Shown here in pieces: positions 44,276 to 53,052 of a DNA stretch of 64,000 bases. Position numbers and translations under genes: made by a program. The number at the start of each line of letters is the position of its first letter. Position 1 is the first letter of the stretch. The stretch is from Aquabacter cavernae (GTDB taxonomy: Bacteria > Pseudomonadota > Alphaproteobacteria > Rhizobiales > Xanthobacteraceae), in contig NZ_RWKV01000008.1 of the NCBI RefSeq assembly GCF_003993795.1, positions 1,054,001-1,118,000 of the forward strand. Direction: 5' to 3'. Below the pieces are notes generated by a model. The model was not told the origin of the DNA, ran no database searches, and was given only the letters and a program-made list of their open reading frames with translations.

Positions 44276-44785
44276 TCAGGCCCGGCCGAGCACCCGCACT
44301 TGGGAGAGCATCACGGCGCCCTTGCCGTCCTTGCAGGCGGCGCCCTGCACCCATTGCTCGCCGCCCGTGCCGACCACGCCGATGCGGAATTCCCGGCATC
44401 CGTCCGCGCCCGCCGTGCCGATGGGGGTCGCGGTGCCCCGCGCGCCGGTCTTGGGATTGTCCCACGGAATGCTGGCGGCCTTGTCCGGCGAGGCGAGGGC
44501 CTGGTCGAGGGCGAGCTTGGCCTGCGCCCAGTCTCCCGCCGCGATGCCGGAGGGCGCCTCGCCCGACGGCACGGGAAGGGAAGCCGGCTGCACCTTTATC
44601 GAGCCGGTGATCATGGGATCGGCGGGCTCGCCCAGCCGCAGCGCCCCGCAGCCTGCCAGCGCCCAGATGGCCGCGAGCAATCCGGCCGCGCGCACCGCCC
44701 GAACGGCTGGGCGAGACGCCTGCGCGCCTCTATAAAGGGGCCGCGCGGCTCGACCGGGATATACGATCACCATGTGTCGCCGCAC
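44276..44785 (-). CDS. Lipoprotein, surface-antigen (RT0821/Lpp0805) type
   Basis: Up to 169 residues. A hydrophobic stretch ending WALAGC is a lipobox, so the mature protein starts at that Cys. The C-terminal part ([46 protein letters not shown]) resembles the glycine-zipper-less end of the RT0821/Lpp0805 surface-protein family found in alphaproteobacteria. With ATG 44785 the lipobox Cys is residue 46, long for a lipoprotein signal, so a GTG at 44695 may be the true start; that would also free the pdxH promoter, which is otherwise only 17 bases away. Function unknown. Confidence 0.72.
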   Translation of the reverse strand: MRRHMVIVYPGRAARPLYRGAQASRPAVRAVRAAGLLAAIWALAGCGALRLGEPADPMITGSIKVQPASLPVPSGEAPSGIAAGDWAQAKLALDQALASPDKAASIPWDNPKTGARGTATPIGTAGADGCREFRIGVVGTGGEQWVQGAACKDGKGAVMLSQVRVLGRA

Positions 44786-44802
44786 GGCAAGGGCCCCTCA
44801 GC

Positions 44803-45441
44803 ATGTCCGACACCCCCATGGAAGCCACAAACCCCTTAACAAGCAGTGATTTTACGCAAGCCGGCGAACCTTTCCGCCTGTTCGTGCAGTGGCTGGAGGA
44901 TGCCCGCCGCTCGGAGCCCAACGATCCCAACGCCATGGCCCTCGCCACCGTGGACGAGACCGGCCTGCCGGACGTGCGCATGGTGCTGCTGAACGGGTTC
45001 GATGAGCGCGGCTTCGTCTTCTTCACCAATACCGGCAGTGCCAAGGGGCAGGAGCTGGCCGGACAGCCCAAGGCGGCGGTGGTGTTCCATTGGAAATCCC
45101 TGCGCCGCCAGGTGCGCGTGCGCGGGCCCGTGGAGCAGGTGAGCGTGGAGGAGGCGGACGCCTATTTCGCCACCCGCCCGCGCCTGTCCCAGATCGGTGC
45201 CTGGGCGAGCCAGCAGTCGCGCCCGCTGGAAGGCCGGTTCGCCCTGGAGACGGCGGTGGCCACCACCACGGCGCGCTATGCCATCGGCGAGGTGCCGCGC
45301 CCGCCCCATTGGACCGGGTTCCGCATCGTCCCCTCCGCCATGGAATTCTGGCATGATCGCCCGTTCCGGCTGCATGACCGCGTCGTGTTCCGGCGCGAGG
45401 CACCCGGCGCGGAGTGGAGCAAGACGCGGCTCTATCCCTGA
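44803..45441 (+). CDS. pdxH: Pyridoxamine 5'-phosphate oxidase
   Basis: A 212-residue FMN enzyme that oxidises pyridoxine or pyridoxamine 5'-phosphate to PLP in the salvage and final de novo step of vitamin B6 synthesis. Family blocks are [51 protein letters not shown], the [14 protein letters not shown] region and [17 protein letters not shown], ending in RLYP. ATG 44803 gives a protein of normal length. It is divergent from the lipoprotein gene and followed 83 bases later by an SDR gene. Confidence 0.97.
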   Translation: MSDTPMEATNPLTSSDFTQAGEPFRLFVQWLEDARRSEPNDPNAMALATVDETGLPDVRMVLLNGFDERGFVFFTNTGSAKGQELAGQPKAAVVFHWKSLRRQVRVRGPVEQVSVEEADAYFATRPRLSQIGAWASQQSRPLEGRFALETAVATTTARYAIGEVPRPPHWTGFRIVPSAMEFWHDRPFRLHDRVVFRREAPGAEWSKTRLYP

Positions 45442-45524
45442 CCCTGCGTCCAATGCCGACCTGACATCCTCCTCCCTTCCCTGCCCCGCTTCACCGGGCA
45501 GGGGCCCGAAAGGTGCCGCCGACC

Positions 45525-46274
45525 ATGACCGCCAGTTCCAACCAGCCGCAGCGCATCATGCTTCTCACCGGGGCGTCGCGCGGCATCGGCCATGCGACGG
45601 TCAAGCGCTTCTCCAGCGCGGGCTGGCGGGTCATCACCTGCTCGCGCCAGCCCTTCCCGGAACAATGCCCCTGGGGCGCGGGGCCGGAGGACCATATCCA
45701 GGTGGACCTCGCGGATACGCGGGACACGGCGGCGGCCGTGGAGGAAATCCGCCGCCGCCTGCCCAACGGCCAGCTCCACGCGCTGGTGAACAATGCGGGC
45801 ATCTCGCCCAAGGGATCGGGCGGCTCGCGGCTGGACACGCTCCAGACCGACATCGCCACCTGGATGCAGGTGTTCCATGTGAATTTCTTCGCGCCCATCA
45901 TGCTGGCGCGGGGACTGATGGGGGAGTTGGAAGCCGCGCGCGGCTCGGTGGTGAACGTCACCTCCATCGCGGGATCACGGGTCCATCCCTTCGCGGGCGC
46001 CGCCTATTCCACCTCCAAGGCGGCGCTGGCCGCGCTTACTCGCGAGATGGCGCGTGATTTCGGGCCGCGCGGGGTGCGGGTGAACGCCATCGCGCCGGGC
46101 GAGATCGACACCGCCATCCTCTCTCCGGGCACCGAGAAGATCGTCGCCGAGATCCCTCTGCGCCGGCTCGGCACCACGGATGAGGTGGCGAAGATCATCT
46201 ATGTGCTGTGCTCGGAGACCGCGTCCTATGTGAACGGGGCCGAGATCCATATCGACGGCGGGCAGAATGTGTGA
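45525..46274 (+). CDS. Short-chain dehydrogenase/reductase
   Basis: A 249-residue classical SDR. The cofactor loop is TGASRGIGHATVKRF, the central NNAGIS and the catalytic Ser-Tyr-Lys appear as NVTSIAGSRVHPFAGAAYSTSKAAL, and the C-terminal substrate part is VNAIAPGEIDT with ETASYVNGAEIHIDGGQ. The arginine after TGAS suggests NADP preference. ATG 45525 has AAAGG about 14 bases upstream; a GTG 12 bases earlier is possible. The substrate cannot be assigned; it follows pdxH and converges on corA. Confidence 0.9.
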   Translation: MTASSNQPQRIMLLTGASRGIGHATVKRFSSAGWRVITCSRQPFPEQCPWGAGPEDHIQVDLADTRDTAAAVEEIRRRLPNGQLHALVNNAGISPKGSGGSRLDTLQTDIATWMQVFHVNFFAPIMLARGLMGELEAARGSVVNVTSIAGSRVHPFAGAAYSTSKAALAALTREMARDFGPRGVRVNAIAPGEIDTAILSPGTEKIVAEIPLRRLGTTDEVAKIIYVLCSETASYVNGAEIHIDGGQNV

Positions 46275-46283
46275 GGGCTCGGC

Positions 46284-47252
46284 TCAGAGCCAGCCGCGCC
46301 ACTTGAAGAAGAGATAGGGCGCGACGGCGGAGAGGGCCATGGCGATCAGCGCCACCGGGTAGCCCGCCACGAAGCGCAGCTCCGGAATGTGCTCGAAATT
46401 CATGCCGTAGATGGACGCGATGAGCGTTGGCGGCATGAACACCACCGAGAGCACGGCGAAGATCTTGATGATGTTATTCTGCTCCAGGCTCACCAGGCCC
46501 ACCGTGCCGTCGAGCATGAACTGGAGCTTGTTGGCGAGGAAATTCGCATAATCCGACAGGCCCTGGACATCGCGGGCCATGCTCTTGATGTCGGTGCGCA
46601 GGTTCTTGCGGATCACCACCTGGGTCTCATCGGACAGGCCGAGAAAGGCGATCATGCGCGAGAGCGAGTTCAGCGCCTCGCGGGCGCTGGACATGAGGCC
46701 TTCCTTGCGGCCCACATGGGTGAGGATCGCGCGATAGTCGCGGCGCGTGCGGTCGCGCTCGAAGATGCGCTTGGACAGGCGCTCGATGTCCTGCCCCGCC
46801 TCTTCCAGCATGTCGGCGGTCCGGTCGATGACCGCCTCCACCAGATCGACAAGAACGGTGTCGCCGGCGATCGCTTCGGGACATGACTTCTGGAGCCGCG
46901 CCGCTACGGGGCCGAAGGCCGCCGCATCGTCATAGCGGACCGTCACGAGGCGGCCCTTGGCGAGAATGAAGCTGACAGGGGCGAGCGAGGCGCCCTCGCC
47001 GTTTCCGCCCACCAGGACGGAGAGCGTCATGAAACGCGCCCCATCCTCCACATAAAGACGGCTCGAAGGCTCGATCTTGCGCAGATCTTCGCGGGTCGGG
47101 ATGCCGATGCCCACGGCCTCTTCCGCCAGTCGCTCGTCCTCTGCGGACGGGCAGACGAGATCCAGCCAGAGGGCGCTTTCGGGCGCGGCCTCCCCCGGCG
47201 CGATTTCGCGGCGGGCCAGTCGCCCGCCGGACATTTCATAAGCGATCAGCAT
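46284..47252 (-). CDS. corA: Magnesium/cobalt transporter CorA family
   Basis: A 322-residue protein with a large cytoplasmic N-terminal domain and two C-terminal transmembrane helices. The selectivity motif GMN is in ASIYGMNFEHIPEL at the end of helix 1, preceded by the long stalk helix (SRMIAFLGLSDETQVVIRKNL and following), and the protein ends in basic KWRGWL, as in CorA pentamers. It imports Mg2+, possibly Co2+ or Ni2+. GGAG lies upstream of ATG 47252. No Mg2+-sensing riboswitch is visible in the short upstream gap. Confidence 0.95.
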   Translation of the reverse strand: MLIAYEMSGGRLARREIAPGEAAPESALWLDLVCPSAEDERLAEEAVGIGIPTREDLRKIEPSSRLYVEDGARFMTLSVLVGGNGEGASLAPVSFILAKGRLVTVRYDDAAAFGPVAARLQKSCPEAIAGDTVLVDLVEAVIDRTADMLEEAGQDIERLSKRIFERDRTRRDYRAILTHVGRKEGLMSSAREALNSLSRMIAFLGLSDETQVVIRKNLRTDIKSMARDVQGLSDYANFLANKLQFMLDGTVGLVSLEQNNIIKIFAVLSVVFMPPTLIASIYGMNFEHIPELRFVAGYPVALIAMALSAVAPYLFFKWRGWL

Positions 47253-47338
47253 GCCCAGCTCCGAGGTTGTCGCACCCGAGGGTGGCGTTCAGCCGGAACG
47301 GACCGGCGCCCTCGAAGCAGGCTTTGCGGATCAGCGGC

Positions 47339-47548
47339 TCAGGCCGCGAGGTGATCGATATCGCGGAGCGTTACGATCTTGTTCGGCTCGCCCGCGCTCT
47401 TGGCAGGGGTCGCCTCGGCGCTGGCATAGCGGGCGCCTGCGGCGACGGCCGGGATGCCGATCTCGCGCCACTGCTCCGCCTGGGCACCGTAACTCTTCGT
47501 GACATCCGCGCGCTGAGCCTTGTCCTGCGCGGGTTGGATGCTGGCCAT
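47339..47548 (-). CDS. Small conserved-type hypothetical protein
   Basis: A 69-residue soluble protein: MASIQPAQDKAQRADVTKSY, then GAQAEQWREIGIPAVAAGARYA, and an acidic-neutral C-terminus ending DIDHLAA. A good GGAGAG site sits a few bases before ATG 47548. No signal peptide or cysteine. It lies 86 bases upstream of corA in the same direction but a shared role is not evident. I recognise the style (short IGIPAVAA-containing proteins of Hyphomicrobiales) but no function. Confidence 0.6.
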   Translation of the reverse strand: MASIQPAQDKAQRADVTKSYGAQAEQWREIGIPAVAAGARYASAEATPAKSAGEPNKIVTLRDIDHLAA

Positions 47549-47857
47549 GATGACTCTCCGTTACGCTCGGCACTGCCTAATTGGTTCGCGCCGACCTCTC
47601 AAGACCCGAGTTAGATGGTGAGCAACTGCGTCAAAACTGTGCAAACGCGGCGGCTCTCCCAAGGTCTTATTGCGTAAGGATCGCGCTAAACCTGGAAGGC
47701 CGGGTTAACGGTTACGAAACGTGAGGCGCTGAGACATTTTTGCCACGCATACGCCGCACCGCAACGTGGCGTGTTTGTGGCCCCTTCTAGGCCGGGCCTC
47801 ATTCGGTTAATCCGGTCATTGAATTTTTTCGTTCACCATGATTCTCGTGAGGCGGAC
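47549..47857. other. Gene-free gap between the small protein and the L,D-transpeptidase
   Basis: About 310 bases between divergent genes. The half near the small gene and the half near the transpeptidase both look AT-richer than coding DNA (for example around 47700-47850, with GGTTAACGGTTACGAAACG and ATTGAATTTTTTCGTTCACC). I see no RNA gene or hairpin; it presumably holds two promoters. Confidence 0.4.
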
Positions 47858-48460
47858 ATGAGGTTGCGGACGGTTACGGCTGTTCTGCTTGGGTTGGCAT
47901 TGGGTGGCTGCATGACCAGCACGCCACAACCGGCTCCCGAGGCGGCGCTTAAGCCGCGTGACAAGCAGCTCCTGGCGAGCGCGCCTTATCCCAAGGTGAA
48001 GCCCGACGGTGAGTTCGCGCGGCACATCGTGCAGTATGACGGCAAGGAAAAGGCCGGAACGATTGTCGTCGATACCGACAAGCGCTTCCTCTACCTCGTG
48101 CAGGGTGACGGCTCCGCCATCCGCTACGGCGTGACCGTGGGCGAAGAGAGCCTCGCCTTCCGCGGCAGCGCCAAGATCGGCCGCAAGGCCGAGTGGCCGA
48201 CCTGGACCCCGACCCCGGAAATCCACCAGCGCATCGCCGGTCTGCCGTCCTTCGTCGGCCCCGGCCCGCACAATCCCATGGGCGCCCGCGCGCTGTACCT
48301 CTACCAGGGCAGCCAGGACACCCTGTTCCGCATCCACGGCACCAACCAGCCGGAACTGCTGGGCCAGGCCATCTCCTCCGGCTGCATCCGCATGCTGAAC
48401 GAGGACGTGATCGACCTCTACAACCGCGTGCCCACGGGCTCCTCGGTGGTGGTCCTCTGA
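47858..48460 (+). CDS. L,D-transpeptidase lipoprotein (ErfK/YbiS/YcfS/YnhG family)
   Basis: A 200-residue lipoprotein. The lipobox LGGC puts the lipidated Cys at residue 18. The YkuD catalytic domain (about 65-200) has GTIVVDTDKRFLYLVQGDGSAIRYGVTVG near its start and HGTNQPELLGQAISSGCIRML at the active site, with Cys in SGCIRM and the upstream His. Such enzymes form 3-3 peptidoglycan cross-links or attach outer-membrane proteins to peptidoglycan, important in Hyphomicrobiales with polar growth. ATG 47858 fits the lipobox; a 29-residue upstream extension does not. A strong terminator follows. Confidence 0.93.
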   Translation: MRLRTVTAVLLGLALGGCMTSTPQPAPEAALKPRDKQLLASAPYPKVKPDGEFARHIVQYDGKEKAGTIVVDTDKRFLYLVQGDGSAIRYGVTVGEESLAFRGSAKIGRKAEWPTWTPTPEIHQRIAGLPSFVGPGPHNPMGARALYLYQGSQDTLFRIHGTNQPELLGQAISSGCIRMLNEDVIDLYNRVPTGSSVVVL

Positions 48461-48484
48461 TCCACGCCTGACGGCTGAAAATCA

Positions 48485-48512
48485 AAAAGCCCGGCTTCGG
48501 CCGGGCTTTTTT
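48485..48512 (+). terminator. Strong terminator after the L,D-transpeptidase
   Basis: A perfect 11-bp stem (AAAAGCCCGGC / GCCGGGCTTTT) with a UUCG tetraloop followed by TTATT, 25 bases beyond the stop. The clearest intrinsic terminator in this part of the window. Confidence 0.93.
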
Positions 48513-48567
48513 ATTGGCTGAGCGCCCTCGGTTTGGGGGCTGAGATCAGTGCGATGGCTCCTTGGGT

Positions 48568-48605
48568 CGTCATGCCTGGGCTGGTCCCGGACATCCACGC
48601 CTCTC
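48568..48605. repeat. Rhizobial-type intergenic palindromic repeat
   Basis: CGTCATGCCTGGGCTGGTCC followed by CGGACATCCACGCC. The motif CGTCATGCC-GGGCT-GTCCCGG-CATCCACG is a very common intergenic repeat in Bradyrhizobium and relatives. The arms (ATG-CC-GGG / CCC-GG-CAT) pair imperfectly. It lies in the 165-base gap between the terminator and the extensin-family gene. Confidence 0.6.
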
Positions 48606-48677
48606 CGGCGAGAACGCACCTGACGCCGCTTTCTAGAAAAGGTCGCCTAGACTGCTCGAACGCCGATCCGCCCGCGC

Positions 48678-49724
48678 CTACCCGCCCCCCGCGCGTCCGA
48701 GCCCGGCGGGACGGCGCGGCGGGAGGGGCACCGTCTCCGCCGTATCCATGACCTCCGCATCGTCCTTCGCTTCCTCCTGGGCCGGTTGTGCGGTCCCCGG
48801 TTTCTGCTCCGCACGGGCGACGACGGCGGGCGCGGCGGTCTTGATGTTCCATTTGCACAGGCGGATATCGAGGCGCCGCACCGCCATGTCCACATGGATA
48901 TGGTCTTCGTGGAAGCCGTCGGAGCCCGGCCCGAGCACGGTCGAGAAGCGGGTGCAGGCGGACGCCTTCATGGCGTTCTGGAACGCCGCCGGCATCTGTC
49001 CGCCTTTCACTGACAGGACGCGGCTGTCCGCCAGCACGAAGCCATAGGTGTCGAAGGCATTGCCTTGGCCGTGCTCGCTGATGCGCGCACCTTTCCGGCG
49101 GTTGCGCGGGCGGCACTGATAGGAATCCGCCACCCGGACTGTTTCCAGTCGCGAGCCGAGGGCGGCAATGGCGGGGGCGATGTCCTCCCGCATCCAGCGC
49201 GCCACCTCCACCGCCGTTTCGCACCGCATGAGCGCGGGCGGCGAGAAGGCGGCGAGATTGCCGTCGGCAAGCCGCACGGCGCTGATGCGCACCGGCACCG
49301 GCAGGCCGCAGCCCGGCTGGACGGGAACCGGAGGCGCCCGCTCCGCCACGATCAGCTTCTCCTCCACCATGGCCGCGCACAAAGCCGGCAATTGTCCGGG
49401 CGGAGCCGCATCCACCGCCTGGGCAGGCGGGGCGGGAGCTGTGGGCGTCGCGGCCGTCGCGGGCGCGGATGTCGGCGCTCCGACCTCCGCGGCGGGGCCT
49501 TCCTCCTCGGTCTCGTCATCCACGCCCAGATCCATGGGACGCGACGGGGGGATCGGCACGTCCGCGCGCGGCGGGCGCGGGGACTGCGCCACGGGCGGCG
49601 CCGCGAAAGCCCCTTCCGCGAGGCCCATCGTGGCAAGCAGAAGCACCAAGAGCGAGAGACCGCGCCGGCGCGCGCGCGGCGCGGCACGCGGGGGCAGCGG
49701 AGAGGAGGCGTGAACCGTCTGCAT
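48678..49724 (-). CDS. Extensin-family protein, probable zinc peptidoglycan hydrolase fold
   Basis: A 348-residue exported protein. A signal sequence (LSLLVLLLATMGLAEGAFA) is followed by about 90 residues of Pro/Ala-rich linker, then the bacterial extensin-like C-terminal domain (about 130-300) with CGLPVPVRISAVRLADG, SYQCRPRNRRKGARISEHGQGNAFD and FHEDHIHVDMA. The SEHGQGNAFD and HEDHIHVD motifs resemble the zinc site of LAS-type D,D-peptidases, so it probably trims peptidoglycan. Two to four cysteines could form disulfides. ATG 49724 fits the signal peptide; ATG 49766 adds 14 residues. The tail is again Pro/Arg-rich. Confidence 0.82.
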   Translation of the reverse strand: MQTVHASSPLPPRAAPRARRRGLSLLVLLLATMGLAEGAFAAPPVAQSPRPPRADVPIPPSRPMDLGVDDETEEEGPAAEVGAPTSAPATAATPTAPAPPAQAVDAAPPGQLPALCAAMVEEKLIVAERAPPVPVQPGCGLPVPVRISAVRLADGNLAAFSPPALMRCETAVEVARWMREDIAPAIAALGSRLETVRVADSYQCRPRNRRKGARISEHGQGNAFDTYGFVLADSRVLSVKGGQMPAAFQNAMKASACTRFSTVLGPGSDGFHEDHIHVDMAVRRLDIRLCKWNIKTAAPAVVARAEQKPGTAQPAQEEAKDDAEVMDTAETVPLPPRRPAGLGRAGGG

Positions 49725-49861
49725 CGCCGCGACTTTAGGGGCTCGCCTGCCGTGAGGAAACCCCATCCCGGGAGCCGGGTCGCACGCCCGGCGGGGATTG
49801 AAGAATGCCCCGCACTCGTGGTTGATGCACCTGACGGCGCATTCCGCGCCCGGGTGTGTGA

Positions 49862-50581
49862 ATGTCCCTCCACGGCCTCAAGGCGCTCCTGTTCGACAAG
49901 GACGGCACGCTCGTGCATTTCGACCGCACCTGGGGGCCTGCCGCTGGCGCGGTGATGCGCACCCTTGCGGGCGAGGACGCCGCCGCCCTGCGACGCCTGG
50001 AGACGGTGAGCCAGTATCTGCCGGACGAAGAGCGCTTCCTGCCCACCTCTCCTTTGGTCGCGGGCTCCTCCGCGCATTACGGCCCGCTCTGGGCGGACGC
50101 GCTGGGCGAAGCCCCCACGGACGCCTTCCTCGCCCGTATCGACGCCCTGTTCAGCGCGGAGGGCCTGCGCCACCTCACGCCCATCGGCCGGGCCGGAGAT
50201 ACCCTGCAGCGCCTGCATGGCGCCGGGCTGCGCCTGTCCATCGTCACCAATGACGCGGAGGCCAATGCCCGGCTCCAGGCCGAGGCGCTCGGCTTTCTTC
50301 CGCTGCTGGATGCGGTCCACGGCTATGATTCCGGCTACGGCTCCAAGCCCGGCCCCGGCATGGTGCGGGCCATGGGCGAGCGCTTCGGCTTCTCCGGCCC
50401 CGAAATGGCGGTGATCGGCGACAGCGCCCATGATCTGGCCGCCGCGCGCGGGGCGGATGCCCTCTTCATCCTCGTGCGCACCGGCCCGGCGCCGGTGGAC
50501 GACATGATCCCCCTCGCCGATCTGGTCCTCGACAGCGTGGACGACCTGCCCGAAGCCCTCGCGGAGGCAGTGCCATGTTGA
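49862..50581 (+). CDS. HAD family hydrolase (phosphoglycolate-phosphatase-like)
   Basis: A 239-residue HAD phosphatase of subfamily IA. Motif I LLFDKDGTLVHFD, motif II IVTNDAE, motif III Lys in GSKPGPGMV and motif IV MAVIGDSAHDLAAARGA are complete, with a helical cap between I and II. Phosphoglycolate or a similar small phosphate is typical for this branch, but the substrate is not certain. Its last 7 bases overlap the start of the DUF1499 gene, implying translational coupling. Confidence 0.88.
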   Translation: MSLHGLKALLFDKDGTLVHFDRTWGPAAGAVMRTLAGEDAAALRRLETVSQYLPDEERFLPTSPLVAGSSAHYGPLWADALGEAPTDAFLARIDALFSAEGLRHLTPIGRAGDTLQRLHGAGLRLSIVTNDAEANARLQAEALGFLPLLDAVHGYDSGYGSKPGPGMVRAMGERFGFSGPEMAVIGDSAHDLAAARGADALFILVRTGPAPVDDMIPLADLVLDSVDDLPEALAEAVPC

Positions 50582-51360
50582 TCAAGCGCAGCCTCTATGT
50601 GGAGGAGCGAACCTCGCGCCTCGCGGTGTGGAGCTTCCGGCTCGCGCTGTTCTCCATTCCCGTGGTGGTGCTGGCGGCCGGTCTCTACCGGGCGGACCTG
50701 CTGGCCTTCCAGCCGGCAATCGCGGCCCTCGCGCTCGGCCTCGCCATCGCCCTGGTGGGCGGACTGCTGGCAGTGGGCGCATGCGTGAGCCTGTGGGAGA
50801 GCGGCTGGCGCGGCTTCGGCAAGGCCATCGCCGCCCTCACCATCACATTGGTTCTGCTGGCCGGACCCGCCACGGTGCTGGCGCGCGGCTGGATGCTGCC
50901 GCCGCTCACCGACCTGTCCACCGACACGGCCGACCCGCCGCACTTCCGCGCCATGGGCTTCGCCCGCCCCTCCGGCGCCAATTCCGTGCTGCCGCCGGAC
51001 GAGACGCTGCTGGCGCTCCAGCGCGGCGCCTATCCCGGCATCAAGCCCATGGACCTGGACGCCACGCCGGAGGAAGCCTTCAACGCCCTGCTGGCCCTGG
51101 TGCGGCAGCGCAAATGGCGCATCCTGGACGCGGTTCCCCCGCGCGGCGGCGTACGCGACGGCCAGATCGAAGCCGTGGCCCCCACGCCCCTGCTGGGTTT
51201 CCGCAATGACATCGCCATCCGGGTGCGCCCCACGCAGAAGGGTGCGCGGGTGGATGTGCGCTCGGCCTCCCGCTACGGCTTCCATGATCTGGGCGAGAAT
51301 GCCTGGCGCATCTCAAGCCTGATGACCGACCTCTCCACCGAACGGCGCAAGCGCCATTAG
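50575..51360 (+). CDS. DUF1499 domain membrane protein
   Basis: A 261-residue protein. Three or so hydrophobic segments cover residues about 20-40, 48-72 and 82-102; the C-terminal DUF1499 domain (about 140-261) reads YPGIKPMDLDATPEEAFNALLALVRQRKW, IEAVAPTPLLGFRNDIAIRVRP and RVDVRSASRYGFHDLGENA. The hydrophobic part and the C-terminal domain suggest a periplasm-facing membrane protein. It is coupled to the HAD gene by a 7-base overlap. Function unknown. Confidence 0.85.
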   Translation: MLIKRSLYVEERTSRLAVWSFRLALFSIPVVVLAAGLYRADLLAFQPAIAALALGLAIALVGGLLAVGACVSLWESGWRGFGKAIAALTITLVLLAGPATVLARGWMLPPLTDLSTDTADPPHFRAMGFARPSGANSVLPPDETLLALQRGAYPGIKPMDLDATPEEAFNALLALVRQRKWRILDAVPPRGGVRDGQIEAVAPTPLLGFRNDIAIRVRPTQKGARVDVRSASRYGFHDLGENAWRISSLMTDLSTERRKRH

Positions 51361-51413
51361 GTTGTGGTGGCTCACATTCGACCCAGATTGCCTTGTTACG
51401 TCTGGAGCTTGCG

Positions 51414-51626
51414 ATGACCGACCAGCCCGTGAAGGGACCGGCGTCCTACTTTCCGTCCATCGAGAAGACCTACGGTCGTCCCATCGCGGAGTGGAAAGCC
51501 ATCGTGCGCGCGGCTTATCCCGCCAAGCACATGGAGTTGGTGACCCTGCTCAAGGCGCAGCATGGCCTGGGCCACGGCCATGCGAACGCCATCGTCGCGC
51601 ACACGCTCGCCGAGGATAAGGGCTGA
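51414..51626 (+). CDS. DUF4287 family protein
   Basis: A 70-residue protein. MTDQPVKGPASYFPSIEKTY, GRPIAEWKAIVRAAYPAKHMELVTLLKAQHGLGHGHANAIVAHTL is the complete DUF4287 domain, seen alone or fused to DUF1801/SRPBCC-type domains in other bacteria. ATG 51414 is the family start; seven in-frame upstream residues are not conserved. It is 53 bases after the DUF1499 gene and convergent with the MBL hydrolase. No function is known to me. Confidence 0.85.
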   Translation: MTDQPVKGPASYFPSIEKTYGRPIAEWKAIVRAAYPAKHMELVTLLKAQHGLGHGHANAIVAHTLAEDKG

Positions 51627-51659
51627 CGCCCACCCGGCCGGCTCAGCCCCTGACCATCG

Positions 51660-52568
51660 TCAGGCCAGCCGGTAGCGCCCGTCCAAGGAGGGCTCGCCCT
51701 CCGTCTCCACCAGCCCGCGCGCCACGAGATATTCGAGGTTGGCGAGCACGGTGAGGGAGGCGGCGCCCACGAGGCGCGCATCGAGGCCGATATAGATGCC
51801 CCGCACCAGATCGGGGATGGTCTCCGCCCGCTCCAGCCCGCGCAGAATGGCCGCTTCGCGCGCGCGGCGGTGGGCGAGATAGTCCTGCACATAGGCCGGC
51901 GCATCGGTCACGGCCGGGCCGTGTCCGGGGAGATAAAGGCGCTCCGTGCGCCCGGCGAGCTTTTCCAGGGACGCCACATAGTCGCCCATGGAGCCGTCCG
52001 GCGGCGCCACGATGGAGGTGGCCCAGCCCATGACATGATCGCCGGAAAACAGGAGATCGGCGCCTGTGAGCGCGAAGGCCATGTGGTTCGCCGCATGGCC
52101 GGGCGTCGCCACTGCCTCCAATTGCCACCCCTGCCCCTCCACCCTGTCGCCGTCCCGCACCGCCACGTCCGGCACGAAGGCCGTGTCGGCGCTGGCATCC
52201 AGCGGGTTGATCTCGCCGATGAACAGCGGGCGCGCGGGCCGATGCGGCCCCTCGCCGAACGTCTTCGCGCCCGTGGCCGCCACGATGGCGGGGGCGGCCG
52301 GGGAATGATCGCGATGGGTGTGAGTGATGATCACATGGGACACGCTTTCCCCGCGCACCGCGTGGAGCAGCGCCGCCACATGGGCCGGATCGTCCGGCCC
52401 TGGATCCAGGATCGCCACCTTTCCGCGCCCGATGATGTAGGAGCACGTACCCGTGAATGTGAAAGGCGAGGGATTGGGCGCAAGAATGCGTCGGACGCCC
52501 GGCGCCACCTCCTCGACGGTGCCGGGTGAGACATCAAAGCTGCGGTTGAAGGAAAGATCGTCGCTCAT
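51660..52568 (-). CDS. MBL-fold metallo-hydrolase
   Basis: A 302-residue metallo-beta-lactamase-fold enzyme. The metal motif is VIITHTHRDHSPAAPAI (HxHxDH), with further ligands in ATPGHAANHMAF, FSGDHVMGW and YLPGHGPAV; a helical C-terminal region (ERAETIPDLVRGIYIGLDARLVGAASLTVLANLEYLVARG) has the winged-helix-like extension of the LACTB2 group. LACTB2-type proteins are RNases or thioesterases; the substrate is not clear. ATG 52568 gives MSDDLSF; an alternative start 4 codons upstream is possible. Convergent with DUF4287. Confidence 0.88.
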   Translation of the reverse strand: MSDDLSFNRSFDVSPGTVEEVAPGVRRILAPNPSPFTFTGTCSYIIGRGKVAILDPGPDDPAHVAALLHAVRGESVSHVIITHTHRDHSPAAPAIVAATGAKTFGEGPHRPARPLFIGEINPLDASADTAFVPDVAVRDGDRVEGQGWQLEAVATPGHAANHMAFALTGADLLFSGDHVMGWATSIVAPPDGSMGDYVASLEKLAGRTERLYLPGHGPAVTDAPAYVQDYLAHRRAREAAILRGLERAETIPDLVRGIYIGLDARLVGAASLTVLANLEYLVARGLVETEGEPSLDGRYRLA

Positions 52569-52691
52569 CAAGGCAGCCATAGAGCATGCCGGAGCGGGTA
52601 AGGTAAGAGTGTCATGCGGCTTCGGCGGAACGGCTTCCCCTGCACAACCGTTCCGCCGCCGGGAAACGACGCCCATTGAAGGAGGAACGCT

Positions 52692-53009
52692 ATGAAGACC
52701 AAGGTCACGACCCTCGCGGCGACCGCCCTCGCGGCCTTCGCCATGCTCGCGGCCCCGGGAATCGCCGGCGCGCAGGATTTTCCGAACACCCTGAACATGA
52801 CCTGCGCCGAGGCCACCGCCATGGTGACCAACCAGGGCGCGGTGACGCTGAGCACCGGCCCCAACGTGTTCAATCGCTATGTGAAGGATGACGGCTATTG
52901 CAGCGGCGGCCAGCAGACCAAGGCCCAATGGGTGCAGACCCGCGACCAGCAGCAATGCCCCGTGGGCAACACCTGCGTGGATCCCAGCAATGAAGGCGGC
53001 GGACGCTGA
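52692..53009 (+). CDS. Small exported protein, tandem paralogue A
   Basis: A 105-residue exported protein. The signal peptide ends near IAGA (about residue 27). The mature part has four cysteines (in MTCAEA, DGYCSGG, QQCPVG and NTCVDP) and the core FPNTLNMTCAEATAMVTNQGAVTLSTGPNVFNRYV (split). GGAGGAACG lies just before ATG 52692. It is followed 43 bases later by a second 105-residue protein of the same layout, so the two arose by duplication. Function unknown; disulfide-stabilised periplasmic role is likely. Confidence 0.85.
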   Translation: MKTKVTTLAATALAAFAMLAAPGIAGAQDFPNTLNMTCAEATAMVTNQGAVTLSTGPNVFNRYVKDDGYCSGGQQTKAQWVQTRDQQQCPVGNTCVDPSNEGGGR

Positions 53010-53052
53010 GCCAAGACCGGCAGCATTCGGCCATGAGACAAGGGACAGAACC

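Noticed and set aside
46284-47338. Mg2+ riboswitch ahead of corA
   Set aside because: The gap between the small gene and corA is 86 bases without a recognisable aptamer-like set of helices.
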